A stretch of 62,670 nucleotides of DNA. Source: Chloroflexota bacterium. Its GTDB lineage: Bacteria > Chloroflexota > Dehalococcoidia > Lucifugimonadales > Lucifugimonadaceae. The number at the start of each line of letters is the position of its first letter. The first letter of the stretch is position 1. Below, one piece after another: positions 26,399-36,142 of this stretch. The position numbers were made by a program, and so were the translations under genes. The stretch is from contig JAQCHZ010000016.1 of NCBI GenBank assembly GCA_027618835.1, positions 1 through 62,670 of the forward strand, read 5' to 3'. The notes under the pieces are model-generated. The model was not told where the DNA came from, searched no databases, and saw only the letters and a program-made list of their open reading frames with translations.

Positions 26399-28267
26399 TT
26401 GAGTTTCAAAGATATGGCGTTAGTCGACGAGGTAAAAAGCCGGTCCGATATTGTTCAAGTCATTTCAGATTATGTGGACTTGGATACTTCGTCGCGCCAG
26501 CCAAAAGCTCTTTGCCCGTTCCACTCTGAACGTTCGCCTTCGTTTGTGATCTACCCCGAATCGGGCAGTTGGCGCTGTTTCGGTTCGTGCGCCGAGGGTG
26601 GCGACGTTATCTCCTTCATGATGAAAAAGGAGAACTTGTCGTTCGTAGAAGCACTTGAGAATCTGGCGAATCGTGCCGGGATCAAGGTTGAAGAGCGTAA
26701 TAACGAGCCGCGCAAGAAGCCGATAACCGGTCTTATTGAAGCTAACGAAATCGCCTCTGAGTACTTCCTTTCAAGGTTGAAGGCTCCTGTTGGCGAAGAA
26801 ACGCTTGAATACCTGAAAGATCGAGGAATCGATATCGAAACTGCTGTTCGTCGCGGGTTGGGTTTGGCTCCAAGTGGAATGGAGACTCTTGCTGGCCATC
26901 TGCGAACAAGGAACGTCCAGGCACGAACGGCTCGCGATGCTGGATTGATCACTCGCAAAAATGACGGCTCTTGGCGAGATATGTTTACTGGGCGACTGAC
27001 GATAGAAATTCGAGACGCACGAGATCGGATCATCGGCTACGGCGCTCGAACACTAGATGGCTCCGAGCCAAAATATCTAAACACCCCGCAAACCGACGCT
27101 TTCGACAAGTCTTCGATTATGTACGGGCTGAACTGGGCCGCAGAGTCGATTAGAGCGTCAAACGAAGCAGTCGTTGTCGAAGGGTATATGGACGTTATCG
27201 CCGCTCATGAGCATGGCTTCACTAACGTTGTCGCCTCGATGGGAACGGCAGTAACTGGCCAACAACTCGACTCTTTGTCACGCCACGCAACTGCAGGTGG
27301 TATCGGAACGATCATCCTGTGTCTCGACTCCGACGCTGCAGGTGAAGCAGCGACGATGCGGGCACTCGAAAGCGTGACGGCCGAACTGAACACCGGTCGT
27401 CGTAAAGGTCTTGAAGTCAAAGTCGCTCGTCCGGATGGCGGAAAAGACCCTGACGAGGCGATTCGATCAGATCCGGATAGCTGGCGGGCTTCGTTGACGG
27501 CTGCGGAACCGCTGCTCGACTATCTCATAGTTGCGAAGTCAAAGCTTCATAACATGGAGTCCGGCCGAGGAATTGCTGACTTTGCAAACAGCGTTGCTCC
27601 GCTTATTTACAACATATCGAACGATTACGATCAGGATCGATACTGGTCGACGATTTCAAAGCTCGCAGGAGTTACCGAACAACGGCTGAAATCGATCGTC
27701 GATAAGCCTCGTCCAACTTCGCGTAAAGGCTCTCGAGGTGGATTCGGGAACAACTCGCGACGAAATGGTTCGTTCAAACTGGGAAATAGCTCGCAATTCA
27801 TGGATTCGGGACGAATTTCGTCGGAGCAAGTATCGGAAGCGCTCAACACGACCGGTGGTGATGCACTCGAGGAGCACTTGCTTGCGCTCATACTGCAATT
27901 AGAAGATTTGCGAGAGCATGCAATTGCGATGCCGTCGGAGTTTTTGCATCAGTCGGATAATCGTGCTTTGTTTACTGCGTGGCAATCCTCGCCTAAACTC
28001 GGCGAAATCTCACACGAGCTTGGTGAAGATTTAACGGAAAAGGCACATCGACTTGCCGAACATCAACTTCCTCCGTCGGATCAGGCTCGCCATGTTGCGG
28101 ATGTAACGCAGTGCGTGATGCGGTTGAGAGAACGGCACTTCCGACAGATCAAGAAATCACAGACCGAACGGTTTAAAGAGTTGGAGGGTGACGAAGCAGC
28201 GGAGCTTTTGGATCAATCGCTCCTGCCGAACGAGAATCTACGTAAAGTAATGACATGGCGGGCATAA
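26399..28267 (+). CDS. dnaG: DNA primase
   Basis: Makes RNA primers at the replication fork. Domains in order: the zinc finger CPFH...CFGSC (Cys-x3-Cys second knuckle, a variant common in Chloroflexota), ending GGDVISFMM; the catalytic core with [26 protein letters not shown], the Toprim [16 protein letters not shown] and LCLDSDAAG; and a C-terminal helicase-binding region of weaker similarity from about 430. TTG 26399 gives five extra residues; ATG 26414 ([14 protein letters not shown]) fits the family start better. The end overlaps rpoD by 13 bases. Confidence 0.95.
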   Translation: MSFKDMALVDEVKSRSDIVQVISDYVDLDTSSRQPKALCPFHSERSPSFVIYPESGSWRCFGSCAEGGDVISFMMKKENLSFVEALENLANRAGIKVEERNNEPRKKPITGLIEANEIASEYFLSRLKAPVGEETLEYLKDRGIDIETAVRRGLGLAPSGMETLAGHLRTRNVQARTARDAGLITRKNDGSWRDMFTGRLTIEIRDARDRIIGYGARTLDGSEPKYLNTPQTDAFDKSSIMYGLNWAAESIRASNEAVVVEGYMDVIAAHEHGFTNVVASMGTAVTGQQLDSLSRHATAGGIGTIILCLDSDAAGEAATMRALESVTAELNTGRRKGLEVKVARPDGGKDPDEAIRSDPDSWRASLTAAEPLLDYLIVAKSKLHNMESGRGIADFANSVAPLIYNISNDYDQDRYWSTISKLAGVTEQRLKSIVDKPRPTSRKGSRGGFGNNSRRNGSFKLGNSSQFMDSGRISSEQVSEALNTTGGDALEEHLLALILQLEDLREHAIAMPSEFLHQSDNRALFTAWQSSPKLGEISHELGEDLTEKAHRLAEHQLPPSDQARHVADVTQCVMRLRERHFRQIKKSQTERFKELEGDEAAELLDQSLLPNENLRKVMTWRA

Positions 28268-29808
28268 ATATGGCACGAACCAACCAGCCAACCGACAATG
28301 AAGACCAACTTCAAGATCTCGTTAACTCAGGCGAGTTGTTGCTTTCGAATAGCAATAACAACGTGGACGGAGAGCAGTCCGACGATGACGATACCGGTGA
28401 TCGTGCAACTCCTGCTGTGCTCCGGTCATCCGCAGTGGCTGCGAACGTCTCAGAACTGGAAACTTGGGGATCGAAGCAGTCGGAAGGATTTGCCGCTCTT
28501 AGTTTCAATCAATCTGTAGAAGATTCTGAAATATCAGATGATCCCGTTCGCATGTACCTGCGCGAGATTGGCCGGGTTGGGCTTCTTACCGCGAAGGATG
28601 AGCGATTCCTTGCCAGAGGCATGGAAATATCTCAAAAACTTTCGGATATTCAGGCTGAGATGACAGTCCAGACGGGACGATTACCCACTGCGGCTGACAC
28701 CACACGTGAACTGCTTAGCCGATTAGGATCCCAGCATGAAGTTGCTTCAGCGATTGCTGGATTCATAGGTCTTCCTAAGAACGTGACGCTCGGAACGGTT
28801 CTCGGTATTCCGGAGCTCCGCGAGCTGATCGATGGTTCGCACAACGATGATTTGTTGGCGTTCCTGTCAGATGCGTTCAACTGCGAGTTGGAGCCGGCTC
28901 AAAAGATGGTCAAAGATCTTTCGATTGACTCCGCTCTAATTGCACACGAAACTCTCGATGCACTTGATGACGACCCTAGTTTAGATAGGTTGGTAAAAGG
29001 GTCGAAGACGCAGGCGTACAACGACCAGTTGGCCGTTTACGAATTCCTGCTTGGTGCTCATTTCTCACGTATCCAAAACCAGGCGGAACGTTCAGAACGC
29101 CATCTGACGGAAGCTAACCTGAGATTAGTTGTTTCGGTTGCGAAAAAGTACATCGGCCGGGGCATGCCGCTTCTGGATATAATTCAGGACGGCAACATCG
29201 GCCTGATTCGTGCCGTAGAAAAATTCGACTATCGCAAAGGCTACAAGTTCAGTACGTACGCTACGTGGTGGATCAGGCAGGCGATAACTCGTGCAATAGC
29301 CGATCAGGCACGGACGATTCGCATTCCGGTACACATGGTCGAAACGATCAACAAACTGCTTCGTGTGAGTCGGCGTCTTGTTCAGGAGTTTGGTCGAGAG
29401 CCAACATCTGAAGAGATTGGCAGCGAGATGGATATGTCGGCAGATCGAGTTCGAGAGATTTGGGAAATCTATCGAGAGCCGATTTCACTTGAAACGCCGA
29501 TCGGTGAAGAGGAAGACTCTTCGCTTGGCGATTTCATTCCTGACAACAACACACAGGCGCCTGACGATGCTGCGTCGTACAAGTTTCTTAAAGAGCAGGT
29601 GAACGATGTGCTTGATTCGATCAGCCAGCGTGAACGTCGGGTGCTGCAGCTGAGATTCGGTCTTGAAGACGGACGAAGCCGTACGTTGGAAGAGGTTGGG
29701 CGAGAGTTCGGCGTGACTCGTGAACGAATTCGTCAGATCGAAGCGAAGGCGCTTCGAAAACTGCGTCACCCAACTCGGTCTAAAAAGCTGAGAGCCTTTC
29801 TCGAATAG
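28255..29808 (+). CDS. rpoD: RNA polymerase sigma factor, RpoD/sigma-70 type
   Basis: The principal sigma factor by architecture and context. Region 1.2 is [20 protein letters not shown] (a block of about 180 residues then separates it from region 2). Region 2 is [39 protein letters not shown] and [20 protein letters not shown]. Region 3 is [15 protein letters not shown], and region 4.2 is [20 protein letters not shown]. The N-terminal 75 residues are acidic with little similarity. It starts inside the last codons of dnaG (ATG 28255, or 28270). Primase-sigma linkage echoes the classical macromolecular synthesis operon. Confidence 0.96.
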   Translation: MAGINMARTNQPTDNEDQLQDLVNSGELLLSNSNNNVDGEQSDDDDTGDRATPAVLRSSAVAANVSELETWGSKQSEGFAALSFNQSVEDSEISDDPVRMYLREIGRVGLLTAKDERFLARGMEISQKLSDIQAEMTVQTGRLPTAADTTRELLSRLGSQHEVASAIAGFIGLPKNVTLGTVLGIPELRELIDGSHNDDLLAFLSDAFNCELEPAQKMVKDLSIDSALIAHETLDALDDDPSLDRLVKGSKTQAYNDQLAVYEFLLGAHFSRIQNQAERSERHLTEANLRLVVSVAKKYIGRGMPLLDIIQDGNIGLIRAVEKFDYRKGYKFSTYATWWIRQAITRAIADQARTIRIPVHMVETINKLLRVSRRLVQEFGREPTSEEIGSEMDMSADRVREIWEIYREPISLETPIGEEEDSSLGDFIPDNNTQAPDDAASYKFLKEQVNDVLDSISQRERRVLQLRFGLEDGRSRTLEEVGREFGVTRERIRQIEAKALRKLRHPTRSKKLRAFLE

Positions 29809-30115
29809 GCAATTCCCTGTTGGATCGGTGCTTTAATGCACACCAGTTGCCAGTTCGCTGAAAACTGTTTTCCACGGAGTTGAAGAAGCTCGTATCTCGT
29901 AATCATCTAAGACATTCATTTGTCGCGCCTTGCAGGCTGCTACAGAACGTGTCAGTCAGAGGCGCCGCTCAACTGTTGTATACCATATCATTATTAACTA
30001 GATACTTCATATAGTTGCAGTCCCGTTCAATTCACTGCTACGATGAAACAGTCGGTCTTGTAGGTTTTTGTCTGAGAATCGTACGGTCGGCGTAGTTTGG
30101 TAGCAAAAAACTCCT
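29809..30115. other. Spacer after rpoD, no gene recognised
   Basis: About 300 bases between rpoD and a small membrane-protein gene. I see no ORF with family features, no tRNA and no clear terminator. An AT-rich stretch with GTATACCATATC and ATTAACTAGATAC (29975-30005) may hold a promoter for the downstream genes. Confidence 0.5.
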
Positions 30116-30451
30116 ATGACATTTGCCGAAAACATAGCCCAGATAAAAGACATTGTCGTGACCGTCTTTTTGCTGTTCTCGTTCGTGGTCGTGGCGTATG
30201 TAACTGTCACATTAATGCGTTTGCACAGCCGAATGAATCGCTTCATGGATCGCATGGAGAAGGTCGCAGATGGCTTTGAAGAGACGTTCGGCAGAGTGGC
30301 TGTGGCTCGACAAGCAGTCGAAGATGCTGCATCCGTTCTAAGACCCGTTGCGCAAGGGTTAGGAATCATTAGTGCTTTACAAGGTGTCGGGCGCCTGTTC
30401 GGTGGCGGTGGCAGCTCGAAAGCTAAAGACACTGATGAACCCAGCACCTAA
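30116..30451 (+). CDS. Small membrane protein, DUF948-like
   Basis: A 111-residue protein with one membrane segment near the N-terminus (IVVTVFLLFSFVVVAYVTVTL, shown in part) followed by an amphipathic, probably coiled-coil stretch (RMNRFMDRMEKVADGFEETF) and a Gly/Ser tail. This layout is that of DUF948-type proteins, which in Firmicutes and others sit beside YtxH genes, as here 78 bases downstream. The pair is general-stress linked in Bacillus; the molecular role is unknown. Family assignment is tentative. Confidence 0.7.
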   Translation: MTFAENIAQIKDIVVTVFLLFSFVVVAYVTVTLMRLHSRMNRFMDRMEKVADGFEETFGRVAVARQAVEDAASVLRPVAQGLGIISALQGVGRLFGGGGSSKAKDTDEPST

Positions 30452-30529
30452 GTCAGTGGATCGTATTTGGTAATGATCGAACTTATACCTGGCTCGAATT
30501 CGAACTATGTAGAGGCCAAGAGGTAAGCA

Positions 30530-30817
30530 ATGGCGGATAGAGACAACGGCGGCGTAGGAGGGGGATTCCTTCTCGGATTGCTAATGGGTGGCGTCGGCGG
30601 TTTCGTCGCTGGGATGATCCTTGCGCCAAAATCGGGCGAGGAAACTCGTGCCTTTATCCTCGATCAAAGTCGCGAATGGCGCGATAAGGCTGACGAACTT
30701 ACTTCAGAGACTCGACAACGTATGGCGACTGCGGCGACCGAGGGCAGGCGTGCGGCATCGCAGATGCGTGACGACGATGGCTTCGATGATCTGGATCTGG
30801 ATGACGAAGAACTCTAG
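30530..30817 (+). CDS. YtxH domain protein
   Basis: A 95-residue protein with a glycine-rich membrane segment (GGGFLLGLLMGGVGGFVAGM) directly followed by the YtxH hallmark LAPKSGEETR, then a charged helix (EWRDKADELTSETRQRMATA) and a very acidic end (FDDLDLDDEEL). The family is a small inner-membrane protein of unknown biochemical function. A GAGG-type ribosome site (AGAGGTAAGCA) lies just before the ATG. It is cotranscribed with the DUF948-like gene. Confidence 0.85.
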   Translation: MADRDNGGVGGGFLLGLLMGGVGGFVAGMILAPKSGEETRAFILDQSREWRDKADELTSETRQRMATAATEGRRAASQMRDDDGFDDLDLDDEEL

Positions 30818-30880
30818 GCGGCATCGGCCGATAACCTGAATCTCGGAAATAAACCTCGCACGCTGAATGCGACAACCGAG

Positions 30881-31723
30881 TTATTTGATCGACAGCTCTG
30901 TAGCTCTGGGATACGAGCCGAAAACCTTGAACGTCGACGTGTTCTTCCTTAGTTCAGTGATGGCTTCCTGAACATGCTCATCATCGATATTGCCTTCGAA
31001 ATCGAGAAGGAAGATGTAGTTGCCCATCCCTTTGCCGGTTGGGCGTGACTCGATTTTCAGCAGGTTGATGCCCCGATCAGCGAACGGACTAAGCGCTCCG
31101 TAGACCAGCCCCGGTGCGTCCGTTCGATCAAAATCGAACGCAATAGAAGTTTTGTCGCTTCCAGTATTTGCACCACCATTTGAACTCAAAACAGCGAACC
31201 GTGTGACGTTGTTCTGGCGATCTTGAATGCCCTGTTTAAATATCGGGAGTCCGGCGAGCTCGGCAGATCGACGAGGCCCGATTGCTGCTGTGCGGTCATC
31301 AGATTCTTTGAGATCAGTTACGGCGAGAGCTGTGCTTGTCGTCGCTATCTGCTCGGCGTGCTTGAGCTCGTTAGATAGAAACTCACGACACTGGGTGAGT
31401 GCTTCCTGCTTCGATTTTACGACCCGTATATCGCTGAGCTGGACGCCTGGTCGAGTAATGAGACAGTGATCGATCGGTAGAAGAATCTCGCCGATGATGT
31501 GGGCATTTTTAGACTTGATCAGATAGTCAATCACTTCGATGATCGTGCCACCGAGCGAATTTTCGATTGGGACGACAGCTTCGTCTACTTCTCCGTCTTC
31601 GAGTGCGCTAGTGACAAGTCCAAGCGAAGCAAATGGAATGCGTTCGTCATCTGGAGCGTAGAAAAAACATGCTTCGTCGGTGTACGTGCCTTCAGGTCCG
31701 AGAAATGCGACTGTTTTGGACAT
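30881..31723 (-). CDS. pheA: Prephenate dehydratase
   Basis: Converts prephenate to phenylpyruvate for phenylalanine synthesis. The catalytic domain shows VAFLGPEGTYTDEA, VVPIENSLGG, ITTTS-like IATTSTALAV, AAIGPRRSAELAGL and the catalytic Thr-Arg-Phe in NNVTRFAVLSS. A C-terminal ACT domain contains INLLKIESRPTGKGMGNYIF with the phenylalanine-binding ESRP. ATG 31723 (MSKTVAF) is the right start; a frame-opening codon at 31753 adds ten unconserved residues and overlaps the upstream gene. It is monofunctional (280 residues), with no chorismate mutase. It closes a leftward run of TrkA-type genes. Confidence 0.94.
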   Translation of the reverse strand: MSKTVAFLGPEGTYTDEACFFYAPDDERIPFASLGLVTSALEDGEVDEAVVPIENSLGGTIIEVIDYLIKSKNAHIIGEILLPIDHCLITRPGVQLSDIRVVKSKQEALTQCREFLSNELKHAEQIATTSTALAVTDLKESDDRTAAIGPRRSAELAGLPIFKQGIQDRQNNVTRFAVLSSNGGANTGSDKTSIAFDFDRTDAPGLVYGALSPFADRGINLLKIESRPTGKGMGNYIFLLDFEGNIDDEHVQEAITELRKNTSTFKVFGSYPRATELSIK

Positions 31724-31725
31724 GC

Positions 31726-32391
31726 TTACCTCAGCTCTGTGAGAAGTTCCCACAGCTCCGCAGTTGAGTTAGTCGGAGAGAGGGCAATTATCTCATCTTC
31801 GGCTTCGATTATCGGATCGGAGTCGGGAGATTTCGATTGCCCTGTTGAGGTGATCATGACGACAACTTTAGTTCCATACGGAAGCCTTATTTCAGATAGT
31901 GTGCGTCCGATTGAGGTTCCGGCTGGCGGAAGCTTGATTGCGACAAGTTCATGAGATCTATCAGCGATCGACATGAGTCTGATTAGCGGGTGGGCGGGAA
32001 GTGCCGTCGCGAGGTTCGCTAAGACAAGATCGGTTGCGCTGACTACGAGATCTACACCGGCACGCTCAAACAATTCAGCGTTTTCGGGCGAGTTTGCGAT
32101 AGCGATCGTACGTGCAACGTCGAAATTTGTTTTGGCCAATTGGCAAGCAGCAAGATTGTCGGCATCTGAGTTGGTTGTAGCGATGATCGCATCTGCCCGA
32201 GAGGCTCCGGCGTCTTGTAACGCTCTGACCGAGGCCGCTTCGCCAATGCTCGCGATCATTCCGAGCTCACGTTGTAGTGACGCAACAACGTCAGGATTGT
32301 TGTCGAGAACGAAGACTTCATGTCCTTCGTTGATGAACGATGATGCGAGTGGCGCCCCCACTTTTCCGCCGCCGACGATTAAGAGATACAT
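31726..32391 (-). CDS. TrkA-type NAD-binding regulatory protein (TrkA-N plus TrkA-C)
   Basis: A 221-residue cytosolic protein. The N-terminal RCK Rossmann domain begins MYLLIVGGGKVGAPLASSF (GxGxxG) with the nucleotide acidic tip FVLDNN; a TrkA-C domain (ELVAIKLPPAGTSIGRTLSE ... DEIIALSP) occupies about 140-221. Such proteins gate potassium channels or Trk/Ktr transporters by binding NAD(H), ATP or c-di-AMP. It begins 5 bases after the preceding TrkA-type gene and its stop lies 2 bases before pheA. No membrane subunit is present in the window. Confidence 0.88.
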   Translation of the reverse strand: MYLLIVGGGKVGAPLASSFINEGHEVFVLDNNPDVVASLQRELGMIASIGEAASVRALQDAGASRADAIIATTNSDADNLAACQLAKTNFDVARTIAIANSPENAELFERAGVDLVVSATDLVLANLATALPAHPLIRLMSIADRSHELVAIKLPPAGTSIGRTLSEIRLPYGTKVVVMITSTGQSKSPDSDPIIEAEDEIIALSPTNSTAELWELLTELR

Positions 32392-32396
32392 ATTGG

Positions 32397-32813
32397 CTAC
32401 GCTTCCTCTGTCAGTACGCTGACGAGTTGGTCGCTGGCGAGGGCGGCTTTGTTAATTGTACTGATACCGAGTGATTCGTAGAGAATTCGCGCACCTTCGT
32501 CTCTGACGATAGTCATGACCTTTTCGACACGGAAGATTGTCTTTGCACGCTGTGCCGCAAGGCCGTTTATCGAATCATTACCGGTGGCGGCTATAAAAAC
32601 ATCGGCACTGGCAATCCCGGCTTCCAGCATGGCGGGTCCGGTAGCGCCGTCACCGTGGATCACTGTGATTACACCGGAGTCGACTCGGCCGCGTGGAAGC
32701 AAAGAAACGGCTTTTGAGTTCTTTTCGATCACGGTAATTTTATGCCCGAGATCGCTTAGTTTGCGAACGAGCGATGAACCTAGATTCCCGGCCCCAACGA
32801 TTATTACGTTCAT
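32397..32813 (-). CDS. TrkA-N domain protein, single domain
   Basis: A 138-residue RCK-N Rossmann domain without TrkA-C. It starts MNVIIVGAGNLGSSLVRKL and has ITVIEKNSKAVS, the HGDGATGPAMLEAGI strand-loop and FIAATGNDSINGLAAQ, all typical. Its length equals one domain, so it may pair with the neighbouring two-domain protein to make a heteromeric ring, as the 'split' CeoB/CeoC type TrkA proteins do in actinobacteria. ATG start; the next gene follows after 5 bases. Confidence 0.88.
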   Translation of the reverse strand: MNVIIVGAGNLGSSLVRKLSDLGHKITVIEKNSKAVSLLPRGRVDSGVITVIHGDGATGPAMLEAGIASADVFIAATGNDSINGLAAQRAKTIFRVEKVMTIVRDEGARILYESLGISTINKAALASDQLVSVLTEEA

Positions 32814-32889
32814 ATCTGCAGGTACGAATCCTGACTCGCCTGAGTCTTTCCTACTAAATTGCTAAGTAGGTGTTGGTTATATCATCCTT

Positions 32890-33357
32890 TTACGCTCGAC
32901 CGCTTCTCGAAGTTCGAGCTACCGGACGTGCAGCATTGCTGTGTTCTCGCCACAAAATTACATCACATGGGGCGTGTTCGAGTATGTACGGAATGTCGCT
33001 ACCGAGCGAAAAAGAGCCGTAATCGGTTGGATATGACGTTCCGATAACGATTACGTCCACATCTCGAACAACCGCTTCGTGAACTACGGCGGGACCGATG
33101 TGGCGGGCTTGCAGCAATTGAGAATCGATATAGCTACGTGGGAGCCGAGCTAATCGTTCAGAACGATGAAGAACCTGTTCGCCTCTTTCGATCTGGTCTT
33201 CGATTTCGGCATCGAGGGGCAAAGATCGCTGCACTTTGATTACATATACGACGTACAAATGGCCGCGATTGTCTCGCACGATGTCGGCTGCCCGAGAAAC
33301 GGTGTTGATATCGGATGGGTCGTCGGCGACGACTGCTATTACTCGATTGAAAGGCAT
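32890..33357 (-). CDS. Universal stress protein family (UspA) protein
   Basis: A 155-residue single-domain Usp. It begins RVIAVVADDPSDINTVSRAA and has GHLYVVYVIKV, VVRDVDVIVIGTSYP and the C-terminal LGSDIPYILEHAPCDVILWR, which replaces the usual GSVS-type ATP motif (GxxGS) with GTSYPTDYGSFSLGSD. Usp domains that bind ATP or cAMP are often attached to ion-transport regulators, which fits its place between TrkA-type genes. The tail NAARPVARTSRSGRA is probably disordered. Confidence 0.85.
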   Translation of the reverse strand: MPFNRVIAVVADDPSDINTVSRAADIVRDNRGHLYVVYVIKVQRSLPLDAEIEDQIERGEQVLHRSERLARLPRSYIDSQLLQARHIGPAVVHEAVVRDVDVIVIGTSYPTDYGSFSLGSDIPYILEHAPCDVILWREHSNAARPVARTSRSGRA

Positions 33358-33431
33358 ATTTGGTCTATGTACCTTTTCTAAGTTTCTGCGCTGAATGCGT
33401 TCATGCAGCTGAGTGTTAGTGTGGTTTACGG

Positions 33432-34094
33432 CTAATTAGTGATTCGGCTTACGAATTCGTCACGACCAGCAACGACAAGTACATCGCCGGCACGTAGCCG
33501 TTCTCCTGAATCAGGGCTCAGTGTGATGTGATCGCCTCGTTTGAGGGCAACGATTGCGATTCCGTACTTGTCTCGAGCGCTTGCGAATCCGGCTTCATCG
33601 AGAGTCATATTGGTGAAACGGTCGGGTACTTGGAGGCGGCTGACCCCGAAAGCTCCAGAAAGCTCCATGTATTCCTCAACGTCAGGATTGAAGAGGCTGT
33701 GAGCTAGGCGTGAACCCATTTCTTCCTCAGCATGAATCACTCGATGACAGCCGAGTCGTTGAAGAGTGTTTCCGTGAAGTGCGCTGTGGGCACGGGCGAC
33801 GATGAACGGCAGGTTCATGGTCTGGAATAGAACGGTCACCATAATGCTGGCTTCGACGTTCGAACCAATGCCAACGATCCCAATATCAAAGTTGTGTACA
33901 CCGAGTTCACGTAGCACGGCTTCCTGAGTGGCATCACCGGCCACTGGGTACGTCACATCGCCCATGAGGGTTTGGACGCGTTCTTCGTCGATGTCGATTG
34001 CCATAACGTCGTGGCCGAGTTGGTACAGCGTACGAGCGACGTTACCGCCGAATCGACCGAGTCCAACTACTACGACCTGCTGCTTAGTTTTCAT
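33432..34094 (-). CDS. Potassium uptake regulatory protein, KtrA/TrkA type
   Basis: A 220-residue RCK protein, closest in layout to KtrA. VVVVGLGRFGGNVARTLYQLG (shown in part) has the GxGxFG typical of KtrA, then VMAIDIDEERVQTL, VAGDATQEAVLRELGV, IVGIGSNVEASIM and ARAHSALHGNTLQRLG. A TrkA-C domain begins near 140 (RLQVPDRFTNMTLDEAGFA ... GDVLVVAGRDE). It should gate a KtrB/TrkH-like K+ transporter, which is not in the window. First gene of the leftward run trkA-usp-trkA-trkA-pheA. Confidence 0.9.
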   Translation of the reverse strand: MKTKQQVVVVGLGRFGGNVARTLYQLGHDVMAIDIDEERVQTLMGDVTYPVAGDATQEAVLRELGVHNFDIGIVGIGSNVEASIMVTVLFQTMNLPFIVARAHSALHGNTLQRLGCHRVIHAEEEMGSRLAHSLFNPDVEEYMELSGAFGVSRLQVPDRFTNMTLDEAGFASARDKYGIAIVALKRGDHITLSPDSGERLRAGDVLVVAGRDEFVSRITN

Positions 34095-34455
34095 AAGTTT
34101 CCGTGGATCGGGTTCTCACCGTTATTAAGAACTGATGCAGTTCAAATACACGTAACCGTTACACGGAACCATTATCCGGTAGCGGCCATATGCGAGCATT
34201 CGAATATTCTACCTGTAGCTGCATTACAGAATCACGCCAATAACGCGGCTTGAGAGTTAGATTGAGCTTTTCCGCTGTAGATTCAAGTGGAACGAATCCC
34301 ATGTTGCAATACCAGAGCCTTCATCTCAAAACGTGGGTGCCGATATCGAAATATCCCTGAATTCTCACTTGCGACTCTTGCAAACATCCCAAGTGTTCGA
34401 CACAGTAGCGTAGCGGAGAAGCACGAGAATTCGCGTTATTTAAAAGAAGGTTTTC
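34095..34455. promoter_or_regulatory. Divergent promoter region, TrkA cluster / MetF-like gene
   Basis: A 361-base spacer with no credible gene. It must hold promoters in both directions. Visible symmetry: GTAACCGTTAC (34152-34162), and GAATTCTC (34359-34366) matched by GAGAATTC (34425-34432) 58 bases on. I found no cobalamin, SAM or tetrahydrofolate riboswitch consensus. Confidence 0.4.
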
Positions 34456-36060
34456 TTGGAACAGTCATCTTCAAAGTCCCTCAATTTACAGGGAATGCTC
34501 GAAAACAGTGATCGATTTTTGACAGCTGTCGAAATCGAAACTTCACGCGGTCTTCTAATGGCAGAAGCGTCGAGAAAAACTGCTGAACTTGCGAAATCGT
34601 TGTCTGAATTCGATCGTGTCGACTTTGTAGCACTGACAGATAATCCCGGTGGTAATCCGCATATTCGACCCGAAGTCCTTGGGCAGGATCTCCTGTTTCG
34701 AGGGCGTGATGTTGTCATCAACATGTCGTGCAAGGACTACAACCGAAACGGCGTAGAAAGCCGTTTGTGGGCTTTGGGAAGTCAGGGATTTTCGAACGTA
34801 TTGGCGCTTTCTGGCGACTATCCGATCGGTGGATTTAACGGTCAAGCGCAGCCGGTGTTCGATATCGACTCGGTGGGTCTGCTTGAACTGATGTCGCAGA
34901 TGAACGATGGACTGCCGAACCAGATGTGGGGTTCTGTTGGTCGTGAAGATCGTTTGGAGAAAACAAACTTTTTCGCAGGCTGTGCGGTAAGCCCGTTCAA
35001 AAAACTTGAAGGTGAGTTGATGACTCAGTACTTCAAGTTGGTGCTAAAGGTTCAAACCGGAGCCAAGTTTGCGATTACGCAGATCGGATACGACTCTCGA
35101 AAAGCGTCGGAGCTTCATCAGTACATCACCTCGAACAACATCGATGTGCCGCTGATCGGGTCGGTTTTCATTCTTACTGCCCCCGCAGGGCGATTCTTCA
35201 ACAATTGGGGAGTCCCTGGTGTTTGGGTTTCAGACGAGCTGCGAGATATTGCAAATAAGCAGGCGAAATCGAAAGATCGTGGGCGTGCGTTCTTTTCGGA
35301 GCTTGCGGCGAAGCAAATAGCGATTCTCAAAGGAATCGGCTATCGAGGGGCGTACATATCGGGTCGGCCTCAGCTGAAACGAATTCAGGGCATTCTCGAT
35401 ACGGCAGATTCGTTCGGAGATAACGACTGGAAAGAGTTCGCTAAAGAGATCAACTTCAAACAGGCCGACGAGTTCTACTACTACGAGCAGGGCGATAACG
35501 CGGGGCTGAGTTCGAACGAGGTCAGTAAGTCGTATTTGGCTTCAAAAACAAAGGCCGCTCGAACGAAATCGAAGTTTACGGTTCCGATGCAGTATCGGCT
35601 CGGCAAATTTGTACACGATAAAGTGTTCACCGAAGGATCTGTCGGATTCAAGGCAGGAAAAGCCGTATATAGCCAGATCGAAAAAAGTAAAAAGCTTTCG
35701 AGCGTGGCTCATGTGGTTGAGCAAGCAACGAAAGTACCCGGCTATCACTGTCGAGACTGTGGTGACTGCTCGCTGCCCGACATCGCCTATTTATGCCCTG
35801 AGTCACAATGCGTGAAAAGCCAGCGAAACGGACCCTGTGGCGGAACTAAGGCTGGTAAGTGCGAAATTCTCGATAAAGAATGCATTTGGATTCGTGCTTA
35901 CGACCGGTTAAAACCGTTTGGCGATGAAACGAAGATGCTGCAACGTCCGGTTGTGTTCAAAGATGCGTCGCTAAGTAATACTTCTGCATGGGCGAACACA
36001 TTCCTATCTCGCGATCATCATGGCAAGCAAAGCCCCGTTGATATCGACGGTGAGGCATAA
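34456..36060 (+). CDS. Methylenetetrahydrofolate reductase-like protein with C-terminal Cys-rich domain
   Basis: A 534-residue two-domain protein. Residues about 15-310 resemble the MetF barrel that interconverts methylene- and methyl-tetrahydrofolate (ETSRGLLM, DFVALTDNPGGNPHIRPEVL, NVLALSGDYPIGG, TQIGYDSRK). The C-terminal MTHFR_C domain is Cys-rich: YHCRDCGDCSLPDIAYLCP, then C-VKSQRNGPCGG and CEILDKECIW. That domain often pairs with MetV/zinc or iron-sulfur partners in one-carbon pathways of anaerobes and methyl-compound degraders. It starts at TTG 34456. A pterin-binding methyltransferase gene follows after 82 bases, so the pair likely moves methyl groups through tetrahydrofolate. Confidence 0.85.
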   Translation: MEQSSSKSLNLQGMLENSDRFLTAVEIETSRGLLMAEASRKTAELAKSLSEFDRVDFVALTDNPGGNPHIRPEVLGQDLLFRGRDVVINMSCKDYNRNGVESRLWALGSQGFSNVLALSGDYPIGGFNGQAQPVFDIDSVGLLELMSQMNDGLPNQMWGSVGREDRLEKTNFFAGCAVSPFKKLEGELMTQYFKLVLKVQTGAKFAITQIGYDSRKASELHQYITSNNIDVPLIGSVFILTAPAGRFFNNWGVPGVWVSDELRDIANKQAKSKDRGRAFFSELAAKQIAILKGIGYRGAYISGRPQLKRIQGILDTADSFGDNDWKEFAKEINFKQADEFYYYEQGDNAGLSSNEVSKSYLASKTKAARTKSKFTVPMQYRLGKFVHDKVFTEGSVGFKAGKAVYSQIEKSKKLSSVAHVVEQATKVPGYHCRDCGDCSLPDIAYLCPESQCVKSQRNGPCGGTKAGKCEILDKECIWIRAYDRLKPFGDETKMLQRPVVFKDASLSNTSAWANTFLSRDHHGKQSPVDIDGEA

Positions 36061-36142
36061 TCGATAGTCGTGTGCGCGACTGCACCCGTTCGGAAAATCC
36101 AATTGGAAATACAAACTCTGGCGACCTTATAAGTGAATAAAA

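Noticed and set aside
34095..34455. Cobalamin, SAM or tetrahydrofolate riboswitch before the MetF-like gene
   Set aside because: I looked for the known conserved boxes and found none; only simple palindromes are present.
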